Source of the DNA: an uncultured Cohaesibacter sp.
GTDB lineage: Bacteria; Pseudomonadota; Alphaproteobacteria; Rhizobiales; Cohaesibacteraceae
DNA: 64,000 bases
Direction: 5' to 3'
Assembly (NCBI RefSeq): GCF_963666525.1
Contig: NZ_OY762905.1
Span: 1,904,001 to 1,968,000, forward strand
Within the stretch, counting starts at the first letter, position 1. Every line of letters starts with the position of its first letter. Below, one piece after another: positions 18,154 to 27,616 of the stretch. Made by a program: the position numbers and the translations under genes. The notes under the pieces are model-generated. The model saw nothing but the letters and a program-made list of their open reading frames with translations, did no database searches and was not told the DNA's origin.

Positions 18154-18603
18154 TCAGGCGGTCTTAATCTCAGCGATGTTGAGCAGGCTGCGCATGTCCC
18201 CCTCCTTGGCAGTCAGGTCTGCCAGCGTATATTTGTCGAGCGCCTTGAGGAAGGATTCCAGCGCATCATTCAGCGCCTGATTGAAATCGCACATCGACAA
18301 CAGGGGGCAATCATAGCTGCCTTCGTCAAAGCAGTCTGCCAGATGGAAATTCTCTTCGGCTGCACGAATGATCTGGCCCAGCGTGATTTCCGCCGGTTCC
18401 TTGGCCAGTTTCAGGCCGCCGTTACGGCCACGGTGCGTGGTGATGAAACCGTTGGACACCAGAATCGGCAAGATCTTGAAAAGGTGATATTCCGAAATCC
18501 CGAACACCTGGGCGATTTCACTGACCTTGGCAAATTCGTCTTTCTTTGCGGCGCAATACATCAGAATGCGCACAGAATAATTGGCCTGCTGGGTCAGTCT
18601 CAT
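18154..18603 (-). CDS. rirA: Rrf2-family iron regulator RirA
   Basis: A 149-residue Rrf2 regulator with an N-terminal winged helix (MRLTQQANYSVRILMYCAAK) and the three cluster-ligand cysteines in CFDEGSYDCPLLSMC (near 91-105). Spacing and sequence match RirA, the Fe-S-binding repressor that replaces Fur as iron regulator in rhizobia and relatives. Iron or cluster loss would derepress iron uptake genes. Its presence supports assignment to Hyphomicrobiales. It follows zur by 280 bp on the same strand but looks separately transcribed. Confidence 0.9.
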   Translation of the reverse strand: MRLTQQANYSVRILMYCAAKKDEFAKVSEIAQVFGISEYHLFKILPILVSNGFITTHRGRNGGLKLAKEPAEITLGQIIRAAEENFHLADCFDEGSYDCPLLSMCDFNQALNDALESFLKALDKYTLADLTAKEGDMRSLLNIAEIKTA

Positions 18604-18801
18604 AATTTCACCACCTGTCTATTGGCACACGTGAAAGCGCACCGCTTGTCTAAGGGAAACTTCTAGCCCTTTTCCTTGCGGCCTTCAATCCCGGGCGCCG
18701 GAAACAATCGCACAATTCCCTTTCCGATGAAGGATATATAGGAACCCATGCAGTTTTTATCATGCATCACGACCGATTTTCTTCGCCGACCCCGCCAAAA
18801 A

Positions 18802-19143
18802 TCACGACTCGCCCCCTTCTGCGAGCGTTTCGGCCCAGCGGGTCGACCAGTCTGCAAGAGGTTTGAGCAATACAAAAAGATCCTGCCCAAGCGCCGTCAG
18901 GGCATAGCCCTGTGGGGTCTTGTCAATGAGGCCCGCCTCGAAGAGATCCTTGATACGGCTATTCAGAATGGAGGGAGAGATGGTCTCGCATTGCTCCTGC
19001 AAGGCCCTGAAGGTCGCAGGCCCCTCGTTGAGGTGCCAGATGATCCCCATCGCCCAGCGGCGACCGAGGAGATCGAATGCAGCCATGACCGGGGCCCCGC
19101 TGTGGGAGCCCCGAACCGGCTTTCCGGGGCGTGGTATTACCAT
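18802..19143 (-). CDS. HxlR-family transcriptional regulator
   Basis: A 113-residue MarR-like winged-helix protein of the HxlR family (FDLLGRRWAMGIIWHLNEGPATFRAL is typical; the recognition helix is near 50-75). Members often sense electrophiles or quinones. The ATG at 19143 has GAGAG upstream. It lies 132 bp downstream of the tautomerase gene on the same strand, so the two are probably one operon controlled by the twin palindromes at 19514-19563. Confidence 0.82.
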   Translation of the reverse strand: MVIPRPGKPVRGSHSGAPVMAAFDLLGRRWAMGIIWHLNEGPATFRALQEQCETISPSILNSRIKDLFEAGLIDKTPQGYALTALGQDLFVLLKPLADWSTRWAETLAEGGES

Positions 19144-19275
19144 GGTTCTCTCATTGTTTGCCTTGTCATTGCCCAACACTAAAGCAAAGCGGCAAAAAGA
19201 AAAACCCATTCCTCACCACGCCCGGGGTCGGCTGGCGCAACAGGCCCGGGCAGCACAGCTGCCGACATCCTGCCC

Positions 19276-19476
19276 CTAGGCCAGCTTGCGCTTCTCGGTG
19301 AGCGAGAGTCCGCCAACGCCGACATTGTCCGGATCAAGCTGTTCGATGAACACGATGAAGGATTGCTCGGGGATATTGGTGATCCGGGCGGCGGACTGGG
19401 TCACACTGCTGATGAATTCATTCTTCTGCTTTTGGTCGATCTGGTCGGCACCCAGCGTCATGGTAATGACTGGCAT
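19276..19476 (-). CDS. 4-oxalocrotonate tautomerase family enzyme (DmpI-like)
   Basis: A 66-residue tautomerase. After removal of Met the N-terminus is Pro (MPVITMTLG), the catalytic base of the superfamily. The C-terminal part, QSFIVFIEQLDPDNVGVGG, resembles the DmpI group. These enzymes form hexamers and isomerise unsaturated keto acids from aromatic or quinone breakdown, but the true substrate is unknown. The ATG at 19476 is preferred over a longer frame to 19554 because only it gives the N-terminal Pro. It is the first gene before the HxlR regulator. Confidence 0.85.
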   Translation of the reverse strand: MPVITMTLGADQIDQKQKNEFISSVTQSAARITNIPEQSFIVFIEQLDPDNVGVGGLSLTEKRKLA

Positions 19477-19513
19477 GACAAGCTCCAATGTCAAATTGCG
19501 GTTGCTCCTGATT

Positions 19514-19563
19514 GCTACATTTTTTGTAGCGATCACACCATACACCGCTACCAAATATGTAGC
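19514..19563. promoter_or_regulatory. Twin palindromic operators upstream of the tautomerase-hxlR pair
   Basis: Two copies of one palindrome: GCTACA-N5-TGTAGC at 19514-19530 and GCTACC-N5-TGTAGC at 19547-19563, centred 33 bp (about three helical turns) apart. They lie directly upstream of the tautomerase start codon. Same-face spacing suggests cooperative binding by a dimeric regulator, most simply the HxlR protein encoded downstream; the divergent LysR gene is an alternative. Confidence 0.75.
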
Positions 19564-19723
19564 AATAAAAATCCACCATGATATTTTTTCATGTCAAAAA
19601 AGCCGAACCCGAAAACATCCCAGCGACTAAAGTCTATTTTTCCTTTGATTTTCCGCTGGAATGGTGGAAAGCTCTTTTTGAAACAACAAAAACTGCAATC
19701 ACACCATAATCAAACCGCATGCC

Positions 19724-20677
19724 ATGCTGAATTATCTTCCCTCCCTTTCCGCTCTGCGCGCCTTTGAGGCTGCAGCCCGCCATCTCAGCTTCACCAAGGC
19801 GGCCAGCGAGCTGGGTGTCACCCAGAGTGCCATCTCCCGCCAGATGCGCTCAATGGAGGATCTGCTCGGCCTGCGTCTGTTCGAACGCACCGGCACGGGC
19901 CTCGTGCTGACAGAGGCCGGGGCCGTCTATGCCCACAAGATCCGCACCAAGCTGCAGGACATCGAAACGGCAACGCTGGAGCTGCTGGCCTATCGCGGTC
20001 AGGGCGGTGAGTTGACCATCGCCTGCCTGCCGACCCTTGGCGCCCGCTGGCTGGTGCCGCGACTGACCAAATTCACCACGGCCCATCCCGAAATCCTCAT
20101 CCAGATCGTCACCAAGCTCGAACCGTTCGAATTCGCCGGTCTGGACATCGACGCGGCCTTCCATTTCGGCGAAGGCGCCTGGCCCAACGCCCTGACGGAC
20201 GAGCTGATGCCCGAATTTGTGGTGCCCATGGCACACCCCAACCTCCTGGGCGAGCTGAAGGAAGTCGGACTTCAGGAACTGCTGTTGAGGCATCCGCTGC
20301 TGCAAGCCACCTCCCGCCCGTCGCTCTGGTCACACTGGTTCAGCCAGAAGGGCCTGCACCACCCCAACCCCCATGTCGGACCACGCTTTGAGCATTTCCA
20401 CATGGTCATCCGTGCTGCCGCCTCCAAAATGGGCATTGCGGTGCTGCCACGGCTTCTGGCCGAGGAAGAGCTGGCAAGTGGCGAACTGGTCCAGCTTGAT
20501 GATCAGTTGACCCCGTCCAACGGCGACTACTATTTCGTCTATCCGCAGTCCAAGCGCGCCAGCCCCAACTTGCAAACCTTCCGCACATGGGTGATGCGCG
20601 AGGCCCTGAGCACCAAGAAGAAGATGAACAGCCATCTTCTGACAGCCGCCGCCAAGCAGCCGGATCAGGCCGGATAA
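19724..20677 (+). CDS. LysR-type regulator, GcvA-like, adjacent to gcdH
   Basis: A 317-residue LysR regulator of the GcvA type, with its helix-turn-helix in residues 8-65 (LSFTKAASELGVTQSAISRQM) and a periplasmic-binding-like effector domain. It is directly upstream of glutaryl-CoA dehydrogenase on the same strand; regulators of this group beside gcdH in other proteobacteria control glutarate or lysine breakdown, so that role is likely. The start has MLNYLPSLSALRAFEAAARH, the usual N-terminus. Confidence 0.82.
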   Translation: MLNYLPSLSALRAFEAAARHLSFTKAASELGVTQSAISRQMRSMEDLLGLRLFERTGTGLVLTEAGAVYAHKIRTKLQDIETATLELLAYRGQGGELTIACLPTLGARWLVPRLTKFTTAHPEILIQIVTKLEPFEFAGLDIDAAFHFGEGAWPNALTDELMPEFVVPMAHPNLLGELKEVGLQELLLRHPLLQATSRPSLWSHWFSQKGLHHPNPHVGPRFEHFHMVIRAAASKMGIAVLPRLLAEEELASGELVQLDDQLTPSNGDYYFVYPQSKRASPNLQTFRTWVMREALSTKKKMNSHLLTAAAKQPDQAG

Positions 20678-20835
20678 AGGTCCTGTACCCTCCCCGCCTA
20701 TAAAAAAATCTCATGACCGTTTGAAATATCATCGCTTCCAGCGCCCCCCGGCCACAACTACTATTGCTGCAATTGACGCTTGCCTTGACGACGGACACAC
20801 TTCCCGTCTGACAGACAGCAGAGGAGCAATAGCCC

Positions 20836-22023
20836 ATGGGCGCGACACCGGCTTTCACTTGGGATGATCCCTTCCTTTTTCGCCAGCAACTGAGCGAGGA
20901 AGAGCGCATGATCATGGATTCGGCACGCGCCTTTTGCGACGACCGGCTGATGTCCCGCGTGCTTGAGGCAAACCGGCATGAGCGCTTCGATATCGCCATC
21001 ATGCAGGAAATGGGCGAACAGGGATTTCTCGGCCCAACCATCTCGGAAGACTTCGGCTGCGCCGGTGTCAACCATGTCGCCTACGGCCTGATCGCACGGG
21101 AAATCGAGCGCGTCGATTCAGGCTACCGCTCGGCCATGTCCGTGCAGTCCTCGCTGGTCATGCACCCGATCCATGCCTATGGCACGAAGGAGCAGAAACA
21201 GACCTATCTGCCCAAGCTGGCAACCGGCGAGCTGATCGGCTGCTTCGGCCTCACCGAACCCGACCACGGCTCGGACCCCGGTTCGATGATCACCCGCGCA
21301 ACGAGCGTCGATGGTGGCTATGTGCTGTCCGGCGCCAAGATGTGGATCACCAACTCCCCGATCGCCGACATCGCCATCGTCTGGGCCAAGTCCGACGCCC
21401 ACGGCGGCAAGATCAAGGGTTTTATCGTTTCCGCCCGCGCCAAGGGCTTTTCGGCCCCCAAGATCGAGGGCAAGATGAGCCTGAGGGGTTCGACCACCGG
21501 CGAAATCGTACTCGACGATGTCTTTGTCCCCGAAGACCACCTGCTACCCGATGCCGAGGGACTTGCCGGTCCGTTCGGCTGTCTCAACAAGGCCCGCTAC
21601 GGCATCGCCTGGGGCGTGTTGGGTGCGGCTGAATTCTGCTGGCACGCAGCCCGCCAATATACCCTCGACCGCAAGCAGTTCGGCCGCCCGCTGGCCCAGA
21701 CCCAGCTCGTCCAGCTCAAGCTCGCCGACATGCAGACCGAGATCACCCTTGGCTTGCAGGCGGCTCTGCGCGTCGGGCGGCTTATGGATGAGGGCAACTG
21801 CCCGGTCGAGAATGTCTCGCTGATCAAGCGCAACAACGCCGGCAAGGCGCTGGCCATCGCCCGCACCGCTCGCGACATGCATGGCGGCAACGGCATCTCC
21901 GACGAGTTTCACATCATGCGCCACATGGTCAATCTGGAAAGCGTGAACACCTATGAGGGAACCCATGACATCCACGCTCTGATCCTCGGGCGCGCCCAGA
22001 CTGGCCTGCAGGCTTTCTTCTAG
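20836..22023 (+). CDS. gcdH: Glutaryl-CoA dehydrogenase
   Basis: A 395-residue FAD acyl-CoA dehydrogenase that oxidises and decarboxylates glutaryl-CoA to crotonyl-CoA in lysine and glutarate degradation. It shows the GcdH-specific [18 protein letters not shown] (near 97-114), the FAD-binding [15 protein letters not shown] and the catalytic Glu374 in [10 protein letters not shown]. Length is normal. It sits 158 bp after a LysR gene and belongs to the same catabolic theme as amaB at the left end. Confidence 0.94.
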   Translation: MGATPAFTWDDPFLFRQQLSEEERMIMDSARAFCDDRLMSRVLEANRHERFDIAIMQEMGEQGFLGPTISEDFGCAGVNHVAYGLIAREIERVDSGYRSAMSVQSSLVMHPIHAYGTKEQKQTYLPKLATGELIGCFGLTEPDHGSDPGSMITRATSVDGGYVLSGAKMWITNSPIADIAIVWAKSDAHGGKIKGFIVSARAKGFSAPKIEGKMSLRGSTTGEIVLDDVFVPEDHLLPDAEGLAGPFGCLNKARYGIAWGVLGAAEFCWHAARQYTLDRKQFGRPLAQTQLVQLKLADMQTEITLGLQAALRVGRLMDEGNCPVENVSLIKRNNAGKALAIARTARDMHGGNGISDEFHIMRHMVNLESVNTYEGTHDIHALILGRAQTGLQAFF

Positions 22024-22207
22024 ACCAGAGAAGCCAGAAAGACCGTCACGAGGCATCCTTCAAACAACAACGGTCCGGCAGCCACAGCGGCAGCCGGACC
22101 ACACATCTAACGCCAGCCTTGCAAGAACAACCAACAGCCTTCAATAACCGCCGCTCCCATCCGATCGAGCCACAAAGGCGGTTTCATCAAGAGAAAAGGA
22201 CAGCGAC

Positions 22208-23875
22208 ATGACGCTGACAACAGGCGCAACCCTTCTGGTGGATTGCCTCGTAGAACAGGGTGCCTCAACCATTTTCGGCGTACCGGGGGAAAGCTATCTT
22301 TCCGTCCTTGACGCCATCTACGACGCTCCGACCCTTCGCTACGTCAACGCCCGTCAGGAAGGCGGCGCCTCGATGATGGCCGATGCCTGGGCCAAGCTGA
22401 CCGGCGAGGTCGGCCTGTGCATGGTCACCCGGGGCCCCGGTGCCACCAACGCCAGCTCCGGCGTGCATGTGGCCTTTCAGGATTCCACGCCGATGATCCT
22501 GTTCATCGGTCAGGTCGCCAGTGACCAGATCGAGCGCGAGGCCTTTCAGGAGATCGACTATCGCCGCATGTTCGGCCAGATGGCCAAATGGGTCGCCCAG
22601 ATCGATGACGCTGCCCGCATCCCCGAATATGTCGCCCGCGCCTATCGCACGGCCCTTTCCGGCCGCCCCGGCCCGGTGGTTCTGGCCCTGCCGGAAGACA
22701 TGCTGGTCACCGAGATTGAAAAGCCTGCGGTTCTGCCAGCAAAGGCAAAACCGGCGGACAGCGCCCCATCAGCCGAAGCCATGCGCGAGCTGGAAGGCCT
22801 GATCACTAAAGCCGAGCGCCCGTTCATGATCATAGGCGGTGGTGGATGGTCTGAGAAGGCCAAGCAGGCCGTGACCCTGTTTGCCGAACAGAATGGCATA
22901 CCCGTCGGCACCTCCTTCCGCTGTCAGGACTATTTCCCCAACACCCACCCGAACTTTGCCGGTCACGTGGGCATCGGCATCGACCCGGGCCTCGCAGCCC
23001 GGATCAAGCAGAGCGATGTCCTCATCGTTCTGGGGGCTCGCCTTGGCGAAATGACCACCTCCGGCTACACCCTCATCAAGACCCCTGTCCCCAGCCAGAC
23101 GCTGATCCACATCCACGCCGATCCGGAAGAGCTGGGCCGCGTCTACCAGCCTGCCCTTGCCATTGCAGCCCGCCACGAAACCATGGCCCTGATGCTCGGC
23201 ACTCTCGGCACGATTCGCAAGGCCGGTGACAGCGCATGGGTGACGGATGCCAACGCTGGCTATCATGCCTTCAGCGCCATTCCGGCGCGCAAGTTGCCCG
23301 GCGACGTCCAGATGGCCGAAATCATGAAACATGTGGAGACCAACACGCCGGACAATACGGTCTTCACCAATGGCGCGGGAAACTATGCCATCTGGCTGCA
23401 CCGCTTCATCAAATATCGTGGCTGGCGCACCCAGCTTGCCCCCACCTCCGGCTCCATGGGCTATGGCATGCCTGCCGTGGTGGCAGCAGCCATTCAGGAC
23501 CCGACCCGCCCGGCCATCTGTTTTGCCGGTGACGGCTGTTTCCAGATGACCTGTCAGGAATTTGCCACCGCAGCACAGGAAGGGGCGCCCATCAAGGTGA
23601 TTGTCGTCAACAACTCCATGTATGGCACCATCCGGATGCATCAGGAACGCGAGTATCCGACCCGCATCTCCGGCACCGCCCTTCGCAATCCGGACTTTGC
23701 GGCAATGGCGGCAGCAATGGGCGGCCACGCGGAGAAGGTCCTCACGACGGATGAGTTCCCGGCAGCCTTTGCCCGCATGATGGCGCACAACGGTCCAGCG
23801 CTCATCGAGATCATCACCGATCCCGAAGCTTTGACGCCGGTGAAAACCATCACGGATTTCCGCACCAAAAGCTGA
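22208..23875 (+). CDS. Thiamine-diphosphate-dependent enzyme, acetolactate-synthase-like
   Basis: A 555-residue three-domain ThDP enzyme. The N-terminal pyrimidine-binding domain has the catalytic Glu51 (RQEGGASMMADA). The central domain is Rossmann-like. The C-terminal diphosphate-binding domain has GDG (441-443) through NN (468-469). It resembles the large subunit of acetolactate synthase but has no regulatory subunit beside it, so it may be a catabolic lyase or carboligase. It is 184 bp after gcdH on the same strand with its own terminator. Substrate unknown. Confidence 0.8.
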   Translation: MTLTTGATLLVDCLVEQGASTIFGVPGESYLSVLDAIYDAPTLRYVNARQEGGASMMADAWAKLTGEVGLCMVTRGPGATNASSGVHVAFQDSTPMILFIGQVASDQIEREAFQEIDYRRMFGQMAKWVAQIDDAARIPEYVARAYRTALSGRPGPVVLALPEDMLVTEIEKPAVLPAKAKPADSAPSAEAMRELEGLITKAERPFMIIGGGGWSEKAKQAVTLFAEQNGIPVGTSFRCQDYFPNTHPNFAGHVGIGIDPGLAARIKQSDVLIVLGARLGEMTTSGYTLIKTPVPSQTLIHIHADPEELGRVYQPALAIAARHETMALMLGTLGTIRKAGDSAWVTDANAGYHAFSAIPARKLPGDVQMAEIMKHVETNTPDNTVFTNGAGNYAIWLHRFIKYRGWRTQLAPTSGSMGYGMPAVVAAAIQDPTRPAICFAGDGCFQMTCQEFATAAQEGAPIKVIVVNNSMYGTIRMHQEREYPTRISGTALRNPDFAAMAAAMGGHAEKVLTTDEFPAAFARMMAHNGPALIEIITDPEALTPVKTITDFRTKS

Positions 23876-23936
23876 CTTTTGATCAGGTGTTGGCCAATCG
23901 CAGACCTGTGAGAGGCCACAAGACACGATTTTTGCG

Positions 23937-23966
23937 AAAAAGGGGGCCACTGTGTCCCCTTTTTTG
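23937..23966 (+). terminator. Terminator after the ThDP enzyme gene
   Basis: An A-rich side, stem AAAAGGGG/CCCCTTTT around a 10-nt loop, and continuing T residues. The remaining part of the 303-bp gap up to 24178 shows no gene and should hold the promoter of the ABC importer operon. Confidence 0.75.
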
Positions 23967-24178
23967 TGCTATCAGTCTCTGACGACATTTCGGCAGAACC
24001 GAATGCGACGGAAGTCATGGCTGCCTCTGGCCGCATGCTGTGCCATAAAGCGCCGCAGCAAAAGGGGGAGCGATCAGCAAGCTTTCAGACGATGGCTTGA
24101 CGATCCGTAAGGAAGCCAGCCGGAACGGCCAACAGAGCCAACCGGACCAGAGAAGAAGACGGTCGGAGATAATCGAAC

Positions 24179-25666
24179 ATGATGAAATCAGCAACCAAAT
24201 GGGCTCTGGCCCTGTCGATGGCGGCAACGCTCATGACAGCAGGCGCGCAGGCCGCACGCAACGACATCATTCTGGGTGTACGCCTCGAACCCCCGCATCT
24301 GGACCCGACGGCGGGCGCCGCGGCTGCCATTGACGAGATCACCTACGCCAACATTTTCGAAGGCCTGACGCGTATCGACGAAAATGGCTCGGTTCAGCCC
24401 GCGCTGGCAGAAAGCTGGACCATCTCGGCCGATGGCCTGACCTATGACTTCAAGCTGCATCAGGGCGTTAAGTTCCACGATGGCAGCGATTTTGATGCGG
24501 AAGACGTGGTCTTCTCGCTCGACCGTGCCCGTGGCGAAAATTCCGTCAACGCCCAGAAGGCCCTGTTCGAGCCGATCTATAGCGTCACCGCCAAGGACAA
24601 ATACACCGTCGAGATGACGCTGAAGCGCCCGACCGGTGCCATGCTGTTTAATCTTGGCTGGGGCGACGCCGTCATGGTCGCGCCCGAAAGCGCAGAAACC
24701 AACAAGAGCAATCCGGTCGGCACCGGCCCGTTCAAACTCGAGAAATGGATCAAGGGCGATTCCATCAGCCTCGTGAGGAACCCGGACTATTGGGGCACGC
24801 CGGCAAAACTGGAAAAGGCGACCTTCAAGATCGTTGCCGACGCGGCAGCCAGCCTTGCCGCCTTGATGGCTGGCGATGTGGACGCCTTCCCGATCTTCCC
24901 GGCACCGGAAATGCTGCCCCAGTTCGAGAATGACCCGCGCTTCAAGGTCGTCATCGGCACCACCGAAGGGGAAACCATTCTGGCCACCAACAATGGCGTC
25001 AAACCGTTTGACGACATCCGCGTCCGCAAGGCGCTGGCCTATGCCATCGACCGCCAGTCGCTGATTGATGGCGCCATGTTCGGCTATGGCACCCTCATCG
25101 GCTCCCACTTTGCGCCCCACAATCCGGCCTATCTCGACCTGTCCCATGTCTATGACTACAATCCGGAAAAGGCCAAGGCGCTGCTCAAGGAAGCCGGACT
25201 GGAAAACGGCTTCAAGGCCCGCCTGTTCCTGCCCCCGACCGACTACGCCCGTCGCTCTGGCCTGATCATTGCCTCGGACCTGAAGAAGGTTGGCATCGAG
25301 CTTGAACTGATCAACGTCGAATGGGCCCAGTGGTTGAGCAATGTCTTCAAGGGCAAGGACTACGACCTGACCATCATCTCGCATACCGAACCGATGGACA
25401 TCGGCATCTATGCCCGCGACGATTATTACTTCAACTACAAGAACGAAGAGTTCAACGCCATCATCGCCAAGCTCAACGCGACGGCAGATGACGCCGAACG
25501 CACGGAACTGCTGCATCAGGCCCAGAAGAAGCTCAATGACGATGCCGTCAACGGCTTCCTTTTCCAGCTCGCCAAGACCGGCGTCTGGAACGCCAAGATC
25601 AAGGGCCTGTGGGCAAATGCCCCCATTCAGGCCAATGACCTGACTGCCGTAGAATGGATGGACTAA
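24179..25666 (+). CDS. ABC transporter substrate-binding protein, family 5 (peptide-type)
   Basis: A 495-residue periplasmic binding protein of the dipeptide/oligopeptide/nickel family. The signal peptide spans residues 1 to about 26 with an AQA cleavage site. The rest has the family pattern, for example EPPHLDPTAGAA near the start of the mature protein and the NPVGTGPFKLEKW stretch. It delivers substrate to the permeases that follow. The substrate may be a peptide, glutathione or an opine-like compound. A hairpin after the stop separates it from the permease genes, allowing more of this protein than of the membrane parts. Confidence 0.88.
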   Translation: MMKSATKWALALSMAATLMTAGAQAARNDIILGVRLEPPHLDPTAGAAAAIDEITYANIFEGLTRIDENGSVQPALAESWTISADGLTYDFKLHQGVKFHDGSDFDAEDVVFSLDRARGENSVNAQKALFEPIYSVTAKDKYTVEMTLKRPTGAMLFNLGWGDAVMVAPESAETNKSNPVGTGPFKLEKWIKGDSISLVRNPDYWGTPAKLEKATFKIVADAAASLAALMAGDVDAFPIFPAPEMLPQFENDPRFKVVIGTTEGETILATNNGVKPFDDIRVRKALAYAIDRQSLIDGAMFGYGTLIGSHFAPHNPAYLDLSHVYDYNPEKAKALLKEAGLENGFKARLFLPPTDYARRSGLIIASDLKKVGIELELINVEWAQWLSNVFKGKDYDLTIISHTEPMDIGIYARDDYYFNYKNEEFNAIIAKLNATADDAERTELLHQAQKKLNDDAVNGFLFQLAKTGVWNAKIKGLWANAPIQANDLTAVEWMD

Positions 25667-25693
25667 CCGGTGAATTCGGTTTAAAAGACCTGC

Positions 25694-25727
25694 GGGTATG
25701 GCAGATGCTCTCTGCCATACCCTTTTT
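25694..25727 (+). terminator. Intra-operon hairpin (attenuator) between binding protein and permease
   Basis: A 12-bp stem GGGTATGGCAGA/TCTGCCATACCC with a 5-nt loop, followed by TTTTT. It is a good intrinsic terminator placed inside the operon 28 bp after the binding-protein stop, which would reduce downstream transcription and stabilise the upstream message. Confidence 0.8.
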
Positions 25728-25763
25728 CGCATCACCATGCCCGGCAGACAGCAGCCCATTGCC

Positions 25764-26717
25764 ATGATCATATACTCCCTGCGCCGCTTTGCTTCCCTTT
25801 GTGTAACGCTTGCGGCTGCTTCGCTTTTCATCTTTGCGGTCATGGAGATCCTGCCCGGTGATCCGGCTCAACTGATCCTCGGCATCAATGCACAGGCAGA
25901 CACGCTGGCCGCCCTGCGCGAACAGCTGGGCCTCAATCTGCCCCTCGTCACCCGTTACGGACACTGGATCGTCGGCATGATGCAGGGGGATTTCGGGGTC
26001 AGCTACACCTATTCGGTACCGGTGACCGAGCTGATCGGCGAACGGCTGACCATCTCCCTGCCGCTGGCGCTGATGGCGCTGGCCCTCTCCACCCTGATCG
26101 CCCTGCCGCTTGGCATTCTGGCTGCCAGCACCCATGGCCGCTGGCCTGATGTCAGCCTGATCGGGGCGACACAGATCGGCATCGCCATTCCCAATTTCTG
26201 GTTCGCCCTGCTGCTGGTGCTGGTGTTCGCGGTGACGCTACACTGGTTCCCTTCCGGCGGTTTCCCGGGCTGGAGCGAAGGCGCAGGCCCGGCGCTGAAG
26301 GCCCTGTTGCTCCCCGCCATCGCGCTGGCGCTGCCACAGGCATCGATTCTCGTGCGCATCATGCGCTCCTCGATGCTGGAAGTGCTGCATGAAGACTACA
26401 TGCGCACCGCCCGCGCCAAGGGACTCAACCTGCGTCAGACGCTTGCCCGGCATGGTCTGCGCAACGCCCTCATCCCCGTCATCACCATCATGGGACTGCA
26501 GTTTTCCTTTCTGCTCGCCGGAACGGTCATCATCGAGAATGTCTTCTCCCTGCCTGGTCTCGGCAGACTGGTGTTTCAGGCCATCAACCAGCGCGACCTG
26601 ATCACCGTCAAGGCGATCATCATGCTGCTGGTTGCAACGGTCATCTTCGTCAACTTCCTCGTCGACATCACCTATGCCCTGATCGACCCGCGCCTGCACC
26701 GGAGGCAGATGAGCTGA
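25764..26717 (+). CDS. Peptide-type ABC transporter permease, DppB-like
   Basis: A 317-residue inner-membrane permease with about six helices and the cytoplasmic EAA loop (EDYMRTARAKGLNLRQTLARHGLRNAL). It is the first of two permeases of the importer. The start is uncertain: ATG at 25764 (MIIYSLRRF) is the family N-terminus, while ATG at 25737 is also possible; neither has a strong ribosome site. It ends in a one-base overlap with the next gene. Confidence 0.87.
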   Translation: MIIYSLRRFASLCVTLAAASLFIFAVMEILPGDPAQLILGINAQADTLAALREQLGLNLPLVTRYGHWIVGMMQGDFGVSYTYSVPVTELIGERLTISLPLALMALALSTLIALPLGILAASTHGRWPDVSLIGATQIGIAIPNFWFALLLVLVFAVTLHWFPSGGFPGWSEGAGPALKALLLPAIALALPQASILVRIMRSSMLEVLHEDYMRTARAKGLNLRQTLARHGLRNALIPVITIMGLQFSFLLAGTVIIENVFSLPGLGRLVFQAINQRDLITVKAIIMLLVATVIFVNFLVDITYALIDPRLHRRQMS

Positions 26718-27616
26718 TGACCAAACCTCATCTCTTCTCCACCGACGCCCACAAATACCGCAGCTTTCTGGCCAAGGGCATGCACTCGCCGTCCTTCGTG
26801 ATCGGCGGCATCATCACGCTGTTTTTCATCGCCATGGCCCTCACCTCCTTCGTCTGGACCCCCCATGACGCCCTGTCGGTCAACATTGCCGAACGGCTGA
26901 AACCGATCAGTGCCAGCCATTGGCTTGGCACCGACCATTACGGCCATGATCTGTTCTCGATGATCATGCTTGGTGCCCGCAATTCCATTGCCGTGGCCCT
27001 TGTGGCGGTGGGTATCGGCGCAGGGCTCGGAGTGCCGCTCGGCAGCTGGGCCGCCGCCAAGGGTGGCTGGCTGGACGAAGCGATCATGCGCATGGGCGAT
27101 TTCATCTTTGCCTTTCCGGCGATCATTTCTGCCATCATGATCACGGCGCTGGCAGGCCCCGGCGCAATCAATGCCATCGTCGCCATCGGCATTTTCAACA
27201 TCCCGGTCTTTGCCCGCCTTGCCCGAGGCGCAGCCCTCAGTCTGTGGACGCGGGAATTCATCCTTGCGGCCCGTCTGTCCGGCAAGGGTTCAGTCCGTAT
27301 CACCATCGAGCATATCCTGCCCAACATCGCCAACCTGCTGATCGTGCAGGGCACCATCCAGTTCTCACTCGGCATTCTGGCCGAAGCGGGCCTGTCCTAT
27401 GTCGGGCTTGGCACCCAGCCACCGATGCCCAGTTGGGGCAAGATGCTGGCGGAGGCGCAGACCTGGCTGATGATGGCGCCGCAACTGGCGATCATCCCCG
27501 GCATGGCCATCATCCTCACCGTGCTCGGCCTCAATCTTCTCGGCGACGGCCTGCGCGACATGCTCGATCCCAAGGTGCGCTCGAGCCTCGACATCGGCGG
27601 GAGCAAGGCGTCATGA
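26717..27616 (+). CDS. Peptide-type ABC transporter permease, DppC-like
   Basis: A 299-residue second permease with a cytoplasmic N-terminal part, about six membrane segments and the DppC-type EAA loop (TREFILAARLSGKGSVRITIEHILPN). Its start codon overlaps the stop of the upstream permease by one base (TGATG) and its end overlaps the ATPase gene by four, showing translational coupling. With the DppB-like protein it forms the channel. Confidence 0.9.
   Translation: MTKPHLFSTDAHKYRSFLAKGMHSPSFVIGGIITLFFIAMALTSFVWTPHDALSVNIAERLKPISASHWLGTDHYGHDLFSMIMLGARNSIAVALVAVGIGAGLGVPLGSWAAAKGGWLDEAIMRMGDFIFAFPAIISAIMITALAGPGAINAIVAIGIFNIPVFARLARGAALSLWTREFILAARLSGKGSVRITIEHILPNIANLLIVQGTIQFSLGILAEAGLSYVGLGTQPPMPSWGKMLAEAQTWLMMAPQLAIIPGMAIILTVLGLNLLGDGLRDMLDPKVRSSLDIGGSKAS

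Noticed and set aside
24188-25843. A 551-codon open frame antisense to the ABC binding protein
   Set aside because: It mirrors a GC-rich gene on the other strand and shows no family motifs, while the plus-strand gene has a signal peptide and clear family pattern.
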